Below are positions 1 to 7,883 of a stretch of DNA of 14,596 nucleotides, piece after piece (the first letter of the stretch is position 1; each line of letters begins with the position of its first letter). The notes under the pieces were generated by a model. That model made no database searches. It saw only the letters and a program-made list of their open reading frames with translations, and had not been told where the DNA came from. The stretch is from 9FT-COMBO-48-23 sp964400675 (GTDB lineage: Bacteria; Chloroflexota; Dehalococcoidia; GIF9; UBA5629), in contig CAYNVO010000017.1 in assembly GCA_964400675.1 (NCBI GenBank), forward strand, positions 1 to 14,596, written 5' to 3'. Position numbers and translations under genes: made by a program.

Positions 1-40
1 TGCCAAGTCACTTTTCTGAATCGAGCGTAACTTAATGAAG

Positions 41-65
41 GGTAACAAAAGTCAGTATTGTTACC
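41..65 (-). terminator. Stem-loop downstream of the nuclease gene, possible operon end
   Basis: GGTAACAA (41-48) and TTGTTACC (58-65) form a perfect 8-bp stem with a 9-nt loop. It lies about 50 nt after the stop of the minus-strand nuclease gene, where the defence operon would end. No T-run follows on the minus strand, so it is not a canonical rho-independent terminator; it could be an mRNA-stabilising hairpin or an operator. Confidence 0.35.
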
Positions 66-113
66 ACAAGAAGAGTGAGGTGTTATACCAAACCGCACGA
101 TTAAATCAATTGG

Positions 114-1007
114 TCACGGTACGTATTGATAAGCTTGTTCAATGAGCTCCATTGCATAATCCAATTGATCAGATTTACTAACTTCAAATTTTGTATTTAA
201 CTTACCGTATGACCAACTTGCAGGCAGAGGGGAAGTCCATCCTCTAGGATCATTTATGATATTGTCACCCATTTTTATCAAGACGAGCAAGCGATTGTAT
301 CTGGATTGTGGTGTTACGGTGACGAAGGTGGAGGATTTCCTATAATCTATATACCATCCCCCAATTACTTCGCGAACATCGCCACCTAGCTTAAGGATCC
401 TATCTCTTAATGAGTAGAACACTTTCGTAAGCTCGGGAGAAACTCTTTCAATAATGCCTTCAACAGTTCTTATCTCTTCAGTCTGCTCCGCTTCTTCGAT
501 GTCGCTTCTGGAGGACCTTATGGTTTTTGGCGGTGTAACATCATCAATATTAATAAGGTTTCCATAATAAGAATATCTTTTTAGTTCTACAGAGGCCTGT
601 ATCATATCTATGGCAGATAGCTCTCTAACATCAAATTCTTTAGCTATCACGATCAAGCGCGGCTCCGAAGACCAATTGACATCTGTTGGCCCAAGTTTTT
701 CCTTCACCAACAATTCAAATGCTCTACGATTTTCCTTCATTCGGACCCATCTAAGATAAAATAAACCTTGTATTATTGCTCCAGGATCACTTTTCCATTT
801 GTATTCAATGACTACAGGAACATTTTGTTCGTCAATACCTAGAGCGTCTAATCTTCCATTTGGTATGGGATATTGACTTTCAATAAGCCTTACACCTGTG
901 ATATCTTCAAGATTTTCATCGATCATTTTTTGAAGTTGTGCCTCACTATGAAACTCGATGGGTTGTATAGGTGCGACCTTCCCTTCGTCAATTTGATATA
1001 GAGCCAT
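114..1007 (-). CDS. PD-(D/E)XK endonuclease-like protein with C-terminal DUF5655-like domain
   Basis: This 297-aa protein has an N-terminal nuclease-like domain (about residues 15-125) with the PD-(D/E)XK pattern: E22 in the first helix, GRLD with D54, then VVIEYK with E68 and K70, and Q80 in the next helix. This is the layout of DUF91/NucS-type nuclease domains. A charged linker (about 160-185) leads to a C-terminal domain (about 186-295) resembling DUF5655, a module often attached to such nucleases. The likely role is DNA cleavage in defence or repair; the substrate cannot be told from sequence. I chose the ATG at 1007 because GGGAGGG (minus strand, 1021-1015) lies 7 nt upstream. A TTG two codons earlier, at 1013, would be only 1 nt from that site. 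It is the last gene of the run, 99 bp after hsdR, with no convincing promoter of its own, so it is probably co-transcribed. Family calls are from memory of motifs, not a search. Confidence 0.88.
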   Translation of the reverse strand: MALYQIDEGKVAPIQPIEFHSEAQLQKMIDENLEDITGVRLIESQYPIPNGRLDALGIDEQNVPVVIEYKWKSDPGAIIQGLFYLRWVRMKENRRAFELLVKEKLGPTDVNWSSEPRLIVIAKEFDVRELSAIDMIQASVELKRYSYYGNLINIDDVTPPKTIRSSRSDIEEAEQTEEIRTVEGIIERVSPELTKVFYSLRDRILKLGGDVREVIGGWYIDYRKSSTFVTVTPQSRYNRLLVLIKMGDNIINDPRGWTSPLPASWSYGKLNTKFEVSKSDQLDYAMELIEQAYQYVP

Positions 1008-1106
1008 TTGCAATCCCTCCCTAAAAAACTATTTCTGTCCAATCAATTAACCATAAAAAGACCTGGACAGTTACGACTTTCGACCAATTTCGGTCATGAG
1101 TTAATC

Positions 1107-4100
1107 TCATCGCTGCTCTACCCAATAATCTGCCAATACTTCAGCCTGTTTGAGCACTGTGTCAATGGCTTTTTGCTGTTTATCCGGCGGGTAGCCATAT
1201 TTATTCAGAGTGCGCCTCACAATGACCATGAGTTTTGCCCTGGCACTTTCCTTCATTGCCCAATCAATGGTAGCATTCTTTTGAACCTTAGCAGCGATTT
1301 CACGGGCTATTTTCTTCAGTGTTTCATCACCCAGAATCTTTACCGCACTATCGTTGACTTCCAATGCCGTATAGAACGCAAATTCATCTTTGGTTAACTT
1401 CAGCTTCTCTGCCAGACCATCTACGGTACGGATTTGTCTTGCGATTGCCACCAATTCTTCAATGATTTCGGCGGTGGTCAAAAGGTTATTCTGATACTTC
1501 CTGATGGATGCCTCAAGCATATCCAACAGATTCTTACCTTCGGTAATATTGAATTTCAGCCGCACTTTGATTTGGTCATTGAGAATCTTCTTCAAGAGTT
1601 CGATGCCCAGGTTCTTGTGCTTCATTTCCCTTACATCTTGGAGGAATTCCTCAGAGAGCAAGGAAATGTCCGGCTTCTTAATTCCTGCCGCGTCGAAGAT
1701 ATCCACAACTTCGGTTGATGCCACTGCCTGATTCACGATCTGGCGGATAGCTGTTTCATAGTTCTTTTTATCGCCGTTATCACCTTCACCTTCGAACTTA
1801 AGCAACCGTGCACGGACTGCTTGGAAAAAGGCGATTTCATTAGTGAGAGCCAGCGCAGCTTCATGCGGGACGGCCAGCGCAAAAAGCCTGGCAAGTATGG
1901 TTGACTCATTGATAAAGCGCTCCCTACCCTGCTCTCTTGAAAGAATGAACTCCTCGGCTTGAAGGATGAGAGAAAGGCGCTCAGAAGTACTGGCACTGAA
2001 AAAGCGCATATAGTCAAATCCGTGAAACAGCTGGCGTACAACTTCAATCTTTTCAAGAAGCATTTCTAATGCTTTTTCCTGGGCCTCAACAGCATTTCCT
2101 CTGCCGCCAGAACTAGCATAGAAGGACATTGCCTCTCTCAATGCAGGCCCTATACCAATATAGTCAACAATTAGTCCACCCTTTTTATCATCGCCAAAGA
2201 CACGATTCACCCGTGCAATTGCTTGCATGAGAGTGTGCCCCTTCATCAGCTTGTCGATATATAGTGTATGCAGACATGGGACATCGAAGCCGGTCAGCCA
2301 CATGTCTCTTACAATAACCAGCTTCAAAGAGTTCTGCGGGTCTTTCATGCGGTCGGAGAGCAGGCGACGGTCTGCTTTATTGGTCCTATGATATGCCGGA
2401 ATCACCAGACTATCTGGGTCTTCAGGGTCAAATTCCATCTTGTCCGAAGAAGAAGAAGTCATAACGACTTTTAAAGTACCTTCCTTGAGGTCTTCATTAT
2501 GCCATTGAGGCCTTATCGCAATAATCTCACTATAAAGAGCGACTGCTATGCGGCGGCTCATGGCAATAATCATTGCCTTCCCTTCAAAAATTTCAGTCCG
2601 TTTTTCGTAATGGGAAACAATATCTCGTGCCAGGTTCTTCAACCGCTCAGGATGACCGACAATGGCTTCCAGTTTGGACCATTTAGCTTTAGCCTTCTGG
2701 GTTTCCGGGGCACCATCATCAGTCATTTCCCTGTCGAATTCCTCAATTAGCCTGCGGCCTTCGTCAGTAAGATTCACTTTAGCCAGGCGGCTTTCGTAGT
2801 ATATTTTTACTGTTGAGCCGTCTTCCACAGCCTGGGCTATATCGTATACATCAACATAATTGCCAAATACAGCCGGAGTGTTTATATCGGTGCTTTCTAC
2901 CGGTGTGCCAGTAAAACCGATAAAGGTAGCATTAGGGATAGCATCGCGCAGGTACTTGGCAAAACCATAGGCAAGGCGCTTGCCATTAAGGTTGCCGGTA
3001 TCATCCTTCGTGTCAACCAGCTTTGCCTTAAACCCGTATTGCGTCCGATGCGCTTCGTCGGCGATGACGATGATATTGCGGCGTTCCGATAATCGGTCAT
3101 ATTCGGTGCGTTCATCCTCCGGGAAAAACTTCTGAATAGTGGTGAACACAATCCCGCCGGATGCCACCTTGAGCAGAGATTTCAAATGCTCGCGGGATTC
3201 TGCCTGCACAGGAGGTTGGCCAAGCAAGCTTGAGCATGCAGCAAAGGTATCAAAAAGCTGCTGGTCAAGGTCGTTGCGGTCGGTGATAACCACAATAGTA
3301 GGGTTATCCAGAGTACGTATCAGTTTCCCCGTGTAAAAGACCATGGAAAGACTTTTTCCTGCTCCTTGCGTGTGCCAGACAACACCGGCTTTGCGGTCTC
3401 CCTTTTCAGTTGTAGCCAGACGCGTGCTCTCCACTGCTTTATTCACCGCGTGGTACTGATGGTATGCCGCCAGCTTTTTTATAGTCTCAATCTGCGCAAG
3501 CCCGGTTTTGGTATCTGTCTTCCTCTCTTTCTCAAAAACGATGAAGTTCCGTATCAGGTCAAGCAGTGTTGTCTTATTCAACATGCCCTTGATGAGCACT
3601 TCGAGCTGACTTGCATGGGCGGATGAATCCTTCTCGCCGTCGACTGTTTTCCAGGTTTGAAACCTGCTGAGCTGAGAGGAGATGGTGCCAGCCTTTGCTT
3701 CCAGCCCATCGGAAATGACGCAGAAAGCATTGTAAGAAAAGAGCGACGGGATGACCGACTTATAGGTTTGTATCTGGTCATAAGCCTTTCTAACTGTGGC
3801 GTTTTCATCCGCCGGGTTTTTCAGCTCGATGACCACCAGAGGAAGCCCGTTTACAAAAAGAATCACATCAGGCCGTTTAGGCTGATTTCGTTCAGTGACG
3901 GTAAACTGATTTATGGCAAAGAAAACGTTGTTTTCCGGATTCTGGAAATCAACCAACCACACCCGCTCGCCGCGCTCCTGTCCGTCCTTCTGTATGGTAA
4001 CTGGAATGCCTTCGGTAAGCATCTTATGGAAGGTTTCGTTGGCGTCGATAAGTTGTGGTGAATACACGGACAACGCTGCTTTTAGTGCTTCCCGCCGAGC

Positions 4101-4346
4101 CGATTCCGGCAACGCAGGATTGAGGCGTTTGATAGCGTGTTCCAGAGTGTGATTTAAGACGACATCGCCATAGCTGGCGCGTTTTTCCGGTGGCTCGCCA
4201 TATGGAGTTGTAGATTCGGCTACCAGGAAAGGCTGAATTGCTTCAACATCGGGCGCAATGGACGGCCCAGGAACATATGAGAAACCAAGCCTCTGGAATT
4301 CGTCAAGAGAGAAGACTTCGATTTCAGATTCAGTGAAGGCGATCAT
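1107..4346 (-). CDS. hsdR: Type I restriction enzyme R subunit (HsdR), ATP-dependent translocase/nuclease
   Basis: The 1079-aa length is normal for HsdR. The N-terminal nuclease domain shows D160 and then VVIELK with E174 and K176, the PD-(D/E)XK site. The SF2 motor follows: Walker A HTQGAGKS (325-332), VVITDRNDLDQQL (352-364), DEAH (430-433), FTGTP (478-482), LTGFDVP (684-690) and QAIARVNR (708-715). The rest is a helical C-terminal region that would contact the methyltransferase core. All motor and nuclease residues I looked for are present, so the subunit should be active. It would bind HsdM-HsdS on DNA lacking methylation, pull DNA in using ATP and cut at a distance. ATG 4346 lies only 2 nt after the stop of the TIR gene and has just a weak GTGAG upstream, which suggests translational coupling. 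No frameshift or internal stop is seen. Confidence 0.97.
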   Translation of the reverse strand: MIAFTESEIEVFSLDEFQRLGFSYVPGPSIAPDVEAIQPFLVAESTTPYGEPPEKRASYGDVVLNHTLEHAIKRLNPALPESARREALKAALSVYSPQLIDANETFHKMLTEGIPVTIQKDGQERGERVWLVDFQNPENNVFFAINQFTVTERNQPKRPDVILFVNGLPLVVIELKNPADENATVRKAYDQIQTYKSVIPSLFSYNAFCVISDGLEAKAGTISSQLSRFQTWKTVDGEKDSSAHASQLEVLIKGMLNKTTLLDLIRNFIVFEKERKTDTKTGLAQIETIKKLAAYHQYHAVNKAVESTRLATTEKGDRKAGVVWHTQGAGKSLSMVFYTGKLIRTLDNPTIVVITDRNDLDQQLFDTFAACSSLLGQPPVQAESREHLKSLLKVASGGIVFTTIQKFFPEDERTEYDRLSERRNIIVIADEAHRTQYGFKAKLVDTKDDTGNLNGKRLAYGFAKYLRDAIPNATFIGFTGTPVESTDINTPAVFGNYVDVYDIAQAVEDGSTVKIYYESRLAKVNLTDEGRRLIEEFDREMTDDGAPETQKAKAKWSKLEAIVGHPERLKNLARDIVSHYEKRTEIFEGKAMIIAMSRRIAVALYSEIIAIRPQWHNEDLKEGTLKVVMTSSSSDKMEFDPEDPDSLVIPAYHRTNKADRRLLSDRMKDPQNSLKLVIVRDMWLTGFDVPCLHTLYIDKLMKGHTLMQAIARVNRVFGDDKKGGLIVDYIGIGPALREAMSFYASSGGRGNAVEAQEKALEMLLEKIEVVRQLFHGFDYMRFFSASTSERLSLILQAEEFILSREQGRERFINESTILARLFALAVPHEAALALTNEIAFFQAVRARLLKFEGEGDNGDKKNYETAIRQIVNQAVASTEVVDIFDAAGIKKPDISLLSEEFLQDVREMKHKNLGIELLKKILNDQIKVRLKFNITEGKNLLDMLEASIRKYQNNLLTTAEIIEELVAIARQIRTVDGLAEKLKLTKDEFAFYTALEVNDSAVKILGDETLKKIAREIAAKVQKNATIDWAMKESARAKLMVIVRRTLNKYGYPPDKQQKAIDTVLKQAEVLADYWVEQR

Positions 4347-4348
4347 AG

Positions 4349-5413
4349 TCAGCTCACAATCTTTCCGTCGGGTGAGAACCTGTAGTTCTTACCTGTCCAG
4401 CGTATTAAGTGAGGCAGTAATCCATTGCCAAAAGTGTGTGAATGTATGCCATTGAACCCGAAACTACCACTCACGTTAAAATTGCTGTTATAAGCGGATA
4501 CTAGGTCAGACACCTGTTTACCACTCATATTGTCGATCAAAGGGAACAGGACAGAGAGTGTATTTCCGGCCTCCCAGTTTCCGCAGTCTTGGACGGCCTT
4601 AATATAGGCGTTAAGCATGCCATCTTGTTTTATTAGAATCTTCGCTATTTCTTTTGCAGCGGTATCCCATGTACAAGAACAAGCCTGGAATTTCCCCATA
4701 AATCCATAAGGGTCTTTGCCCATCTTAATAGGGACGATGGGCACATTGCGCCCAAAGGCAAAACCGACTTCTTGATCAGTCCAGTTGCTGTCATGAAAAT
4801 TATCTGTAAGCAGCGCGACAAGGGCATCCATTGAATGCAGAGCGTTTTCGATCTCAGTTTGCCACTCTTTGGTTGGTTCGATATCTTCATGCGCCACAAA
4901 GGCCGATATTCCATATACTTTTAACTGTGTTTTTAGTATGGCAGTCTCTTTCTTGGCTTCGGCTTTGTGGGTAAGAAATACTCTATAATAACCCTCTGGC
5001 CCCCAGATTCTGTCTGTTGTAGAAGCACTAATAATCCGTTTATAGGATATTTGCACTCCAGATTGCTGGCGCCAATCAGGGTCTGTTTGCGAGTCCATCT
5101 CTAAATGTACTGACTCAATATATTCATCCTGAACGTGATGAATTTTGTTAATATCTTCTAGGATACTAATTTCAATTCCAGTTTTCTCTTTTACACTACC
5201 AGGGAAAATTGGTGCAGGCACAGTTAAATAAAGTCCATGACCATAAGTTACACCGTCCCAATTATTGTTTTCTGACGCCACTTGCAAACGCGTCCTCGAG
5301 TTTACAATGATATTTTGTAACTGTGTTTGACCTTTTTTCTCATACATTTTCGACAACGTAGCTAAACAGCGTTCAATTTCACCTGGCATCGCAAATACAA
5401 TATCATCGTTCAT
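4349..5413 (-). CDS. TIR-domain protein between hsdS and hsdR
   Basis: This 354-aa protein has a central TIR domain (about 142-240). It starts YRVFLTHKAE (143-152), continues through a G-x-x-AFVAHEDIEP segment (168-180) and then W184-Q-T-E187-I. The Glu of this W-x-x-E-I motif is the expected catalytic residue of bacterial NAD-cleaving TIR enzymes. LLTDNFHDSNWTDQEVG (201-217) matches the conserved helix and strand after it. Residues 1-135 form an N-terminal domain I cannot name. Residues 260-354 form a second unnamed part that could be a sensing module. There is no signal peptide or membrane segment. The ATG overlaps the end of hsdS by 11 nt, with GAGGG upstream, and hsdR begins 2 nt after the stop, so it is embedded in the restriction operon. 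By analogy with other prokaryotic TIR proteins it may deplete NAD or make a nucleotide signal during infection; that is inference. Confidence 0.92.
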   Translation of the reverse strand: MNDDIVFAMPGEIERCLATLSKMYEKKGQTQLQNIIVNSRTRLQVASENNNWDGVTYGHGLYLTVPAPIFPGSVKEKTGIEISILEDINKIHHVQDEYIESVHLEMDSQTDPDWRQQSGVQISYKRIISASTTDRIWGPEGYYRVFLTHKAEAKKETAILKTQLKVYGISAFVAHEDIEPTKEWQTEIENALHSMDALVALLTDNFHDSNWTDQEVGFAFGRNVPIVPIKMGKDPYGFMGKFQACSCTWDTAAKEIAKILIKQDGMLNAYIKAVQDCGNWEAGNTLSVLFPLIDNMSGKQVSDLVSAYNSNFNVSGSFGFNGIHSHTFGNGLLPHLIRWTGKNYRFSPDGKIVS

Positions 5414-6587
5414 GTTGTACCCTCACTTCGCCGGACATGAGCTTGGGCAAAAGGGCATCTCTAAGCAGGGCAAGGGTTCTGATTTGAGTAAAATTATTTT
5501 CTAATTTTTCTTGTACCTCATTTATTGCATTTTCACATTGTATAAGAATATTAGTAGGTGGTAACTTAAAAGTGAAATTCATTAAATCAGACTTTTTGAG
5601 CATTAATACTGATGTACCGCTAGCAACCTCTTTTACAAAAGACCTGTATAATTCAGACCTTAATAACCAATAGAGTAAATTTTTATTAAGTCTATTTTCC
5701 TTTATTTCTAATTTGTAAAGATTTGATCCTACATAAATATTTTTGGTATTCAAGTATTTTGGTATAATGCCTGGACTTCCTAATAGCTCAGCATCCTGGG
5801 TAATGTCTCTTGTTGTGATTATTATATCCCCAGTTTTACAAAGATATTTACTGTTAATATTTTTGGAATTAATAAATCTTGTAGCATTTAAATCTATTCC
5901 ATAAGTTTTAATAATACTGCCCATACTCAACAGGTAATCACCAAAATCTCTAATTTCATTGATGCTATGATTATATCCACTTATAATGCCTATTACTGAA
6001 TTAAGTTTTATTTCTTTCCAATCTTCTTTAGCCTCATCCACAAACATCTTTTTCCAGAGCGTCTTGGCCATTCCCTCCAACGTTTTGTTCTGCCGGTGCA
6101 GAAGGTCTATCTTATCGTCAAGGCTGGAGAGCACGCCGGCAATGGCGCGCTGTTCGGGGAGTAGGGGAATCGGCCAGAGCGTATATTTAACAAAATTCCA
6201 ATCAGCACGCGGCATTCGCGTACCTGAATCGCCAGAATTTGCAGTATCTACGAATTCTTGATTTGCGAAAAAGTAGAAAAGGAAATTCTGGTCATTACCC
6301 TCTAAAGCTCTAATAACCCAAATATCTGTAGAACATACTCCATAGAAACTGGGTTTAACAACTTTCCGAAAATATGGGCGTAGTTTTCCAAATAGTACGT
6401 CATTGGATTTGAAACGTAACTTCTGGCTTGTTACAGAATCAGAATCGCCAATGCTTAATAGCCGTAAACCTTGTTCTTGGATATGCTCAAGACCGATATA
6501 TGGTAAATGCTCGCCAGGCTTAGGCTTGCACGTGTCTTTGACTAAATATGCCACGTCACCCAGTTTGGATTCCTTCCACTCACTCAT
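5403..6587 (-). CDS. hsdS: Type I restriction-modification specificity subunit (HsdS)
   Basis: The 394-aa product has the standard two-half HsdS layout: target-recognition domain 1 (about 1-140), conserved helix 1 (PLLPEQRAIAGVLSSLDDKI and onward, 141-183), target-recognition domain 2 (about 190-342) and conserved helix 2 (about 345-387, ending RDALLPKLMSGEV). It sets the bipartite DNA site recognised by the complex with HsdM and HsdR. I chose ATG 6587 (MSEWKESKLG) because GGAG lies 8 nt upstream on the minus strand; an in-frame ATG at 6605 lacks a ribosome binding site. The DNA for domain 2 (about 5553-6020) is markedly AT-rich: 27 of 120 bases are G or C at 5641-5760, against 30 of 60 at 6061-6120 in the helix region. 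This fits replacement of one recognition domain by recombination. The gene lies 69 bp after fic and overlaps the TIR gene by 11 nt. Confidence 0.95.
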   Translation of the reverse strand: MSEWKESKLGDVAYLVKDTCKPKPGEHLPYIGLEHIQEQGLRLLSIGDSDSVTSQKLRFKSNDVLFGKLRPYFRKVVKPSFYGVCSTDIWVIRALEGNDQNFLFYFFANQEFVDTANSGDSGTRMPRADWNFVKYTLWPIPLLPEQRAIAGVLSSLDDKIDLLHRQNKTLEGMAKTLWKKMFVDEAKEDWKEIKLNSVIGIISGYNHSINEIRDFGDYLLSMGSIIKTYGIDLNATRFINSKNINSKYLCKTGDIIITTRDITQDAELLGSPGIIPKYLNTKNIYVGSNLYKLEIKENRLNKNLLYWLLRSELYRSFVKEVASGTSVLMLKKSDLMNFTFKLPPTNILIQCENAINEVQEKLENNFTQIRTLALLRDALLPKLMSGEVRVQHER

Positions 6588-6636
6588 TCTTTTGTCTCCA
6601 GGCATGCATCATAGGTAGATGGGAATTCTCAGTCAT
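6580..6636 (-). CDS. Possible 18-codon leader ORF overlapping the hsdS start
   Basis: On the minus strand an ATG at 6636, with CGGAG 5 nt upstream, opens an 18-codon frame (MTENSHLPMMHAWRQKNE) whose TGA at 6582-6580 lies just inside the hsdS start. Ribosomes finishing it would sit on the hsdS initiation site, so it could couple hsdS translation to upstream reading. It fills most of the fic-hsdS gap. The peptide matches nothing I know and the frame may be chance. Confidence 0.25.
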   Translation of the reverse strand: MTENSHLPMMHAWRQKNE

Positions 6637-6656
6637 TTCGACTCCGTTATTCATCA

Positions 6657-7787
6657 TCAAAACATCTTCATGTATTCGTGGAATACAAACACGCGGTTGC
6701 GCTGGTACCCCGTGGTTTCCTTTAGAATTCCTTCTTCGATAAAGGCTTGAACTAAATCGTTTGCCGCTTTGGGAGAAAGCCCTGTCATAGCCTGGACATC
6801 TTTTATGGTGACCATCGGTTTGGAAAAGAGGGCATGAAGGAATGACGCCCCCTGCTTTGCCCGTTTGCCGAGGGTTAGTATTTTCTCTCTCTCAATGGAT
6901 GCCTTGAGATCAACAATATTTTTGAGTGTGGCTACCGCTTTGTCCGCAGTTTCAGTTACACCGGTCAAAAAGAACTTGAGCCATTGACCAAGATCGTTTT
7001 TGGTCCGGACTAATGTCAGATTATCGTAATAAAGAGCTCGATTCTTCTCAAAATATTCTGAAAGATATAGCAGGGGTTTATCCAGAATAGCGCTACTTAT
7101 CAGATACAGAGTTATAAGCAAGCGACCCATCCTGCCATTGCCGTCCAGAAAGGGATGGATTGTTTCGAATTGATAGTGAGCGATAGCGATGCGGATAAGA
7201 TGCGGGATTTTAATCTCTGTGTTATGCAGAAACAACTCGAAATCTGCCAATAGCTCAGGTAATTCGGTATGTGACGGCGGAATGAATACGGCATCCGCAA
7301 GGCTTGCTCCGCCAATCCAGTTTTGAGACTGTCTGAATTCTCCTGGGGTTTTATGTTCACCACGTCCGCTGGAAAGAAGGATTTTATGCGTATTCCTGAT
7401 GAGACGATTGGACAGAGGCAAGGTCTTCAGCTTCTCAATTGCTTTGTTCATGGCAGCAACATAGTTATTGACTTCCTGCCAATCGTCCCGCTTTTCGGGA
7501 CTTATTTCCTTTTCTTCAACAAGAGCTTCTTCAATATTAGTTCGTGTCCCTTCAATGCGGCTGGAGATAACCGCTTCTTTATAGATATGCATCTTAATGA
7601 ACATATCAATGTCAGGGACAAAACGAGAGAAGGAGTTTAGCTCTCCGAGTTTCAAAGAAGCCTTTTCCAGAAGCTCGTTGATAGACTCATCCGTCCAGTA
7701 GAATGAGTGATTAATCTTCTCCGGCAAGAAATAGTTGTACTTATAGCCTTTTCGCAGTGATCCGGCCTTAAAATCGGCGATGTTCAT
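6657..7787 (-). CDS. Fic-domain protein (probable AMP-transferase) with C-terminal winged helix
   Basis: The 376-aa protein carries the complete Fic active-site motif HPFLDGNGRMGR (211-222), with catalytic H211 and anion-binding NGR. Fic enzymes transfer AMP from ATP to hydroxyl groups of target proteins. SSRIEG (75-80) fits the S/T-x3-E-G inhibitory helix, so E79 probably blocks ATP binding until the enzyme is activated (N-terminally inhibited Fic class). Residues 1-70 resemble the N-terminal domain common to this Fic group. Residues about 310-376 (TIKDVQAMTGLSPKAANDLV and onward) look like a winged helix-turn-helix, suggesting DNA binding. It sits between hsdM and hsdS, a placement seen in other type I loci, and may tune methylation or restriction or respond to attack; the target is unknown. 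ATG 7787 has only a weak AGAAG upstream. The adjoining hexamer array is a candidate binding site for its own C-terminus. Confidence 0.93.
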   Translation of the reverse strand: MNIADFKAGSLRKGYKYNYFLPEKINHSFYWTDESINELLEKASLKLGELNSFSRFVPDIDMFIKMHIYKEAVISSRIEGTRTNIEEALVEEKEISPEKRDDWQEVNNYVAAMNKAIEKLKTLPLSNRLIRNTHKILLSSGRGEHKTPGEFRQSQNWIGGASLADAVFIPPSHTELPELLADFELFLHNTEIKIPHLIRIAIAHYQFETIHPFLDGNGRMGRLLITLYLISSAILDKPLLYLSEYFEKNRALYYDNLTLVRTKNDLGQWLKFFLTGVTETADKAVATLKNIVDLKASIEREKILTLGKRAKQGASFLHALFSKPMVTIKDVQAMTGLSPKAANDLVQAFIEEGILKETTGYQRNRVFVFHEYMKMF

Positions 7788-7799
7788 CTTTTACTTCTA

Positions 7800-7830
7800 A
7801 AGTAAATTATAGAATTACTTATTTTACTTT
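7800..7830. repeat. 31-bp direct repeat, copy 1
   Basis: Identical over 31 bp to 7840-7870, with a 9-bp spacer, so the period is 40 bp. It is almost entirely A/T and contains one AAGTAA and two TTACTT hexamers plus a minus-strand TATAAT. It lies wholly in the hsdM-fic gap. Confidence 0.97.
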
Positions 7831-7839
7831 AACACGCTT

Positions 7840-7870
7840 AAGTAAATTATAGAATTACTTATTTTACTTT
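7840..7870. repeat. 31-bp direct repeat, copy 2
   Basis: Second perfect copy of the 7800-7830 unit, ending 13 bp before the hsdM stop codon. A recent tandem duplication or maintained operator spacing would both explain the complete identity. Confidence 0.97.
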
Positions 7871-7883
7871 TCTCCAGTATCCA

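Larger units (their letters stand above)
7791..7870 (-). promoter_or_regulatory. Hexamer array with two TATAAT boxes upstream of fic: candidate operator/promoter
   Basis: Seven copies of TTACTT or its complement AAGTAA lie in 79 bp: TTACTT at 7791, 7815, 7824, 7855 and 7864; AAGTAA at 7800 and 7840. The first pair extends to a perfect 7-3-7 palindrome (TTTACTT CTA AAGTAAA, 7790-7806). On the minus strand, TATAAT occurs at 7811-7806 and again at 7851-7846, pointing at fic; no good -35 box is seen. The layout suggests cooperative binding of a dimeric repressor over a promoter for fic and the genes after it. The regulator is not known; the Fic C-terminal winged helix is the nearest candidate. 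Confidence 0.5.

Noticed and set aside
1035..1094. Short inverted repeats CTGTCC/GGACAG and GACC/GGTC in the hsdR-nuclease gap
   Set aside because: Stems of 4-6 bp with long loops and no T-run are expected by chance; not supportable as a terminator or promoter.
1008..4455. Several plus-strand open frames of 65-134 codons opposite hsdR
   Set aside because: They are antisense to a fully motif-supported gene, lack ribosome sites and give no protein-like motifs.
7800..7870. Tandem repeats as a CRISPR array
   Set aside because: Only two units with a 9-bp spacer, A/T-only character and no cas genes; the hexamer layout fits an operator better.
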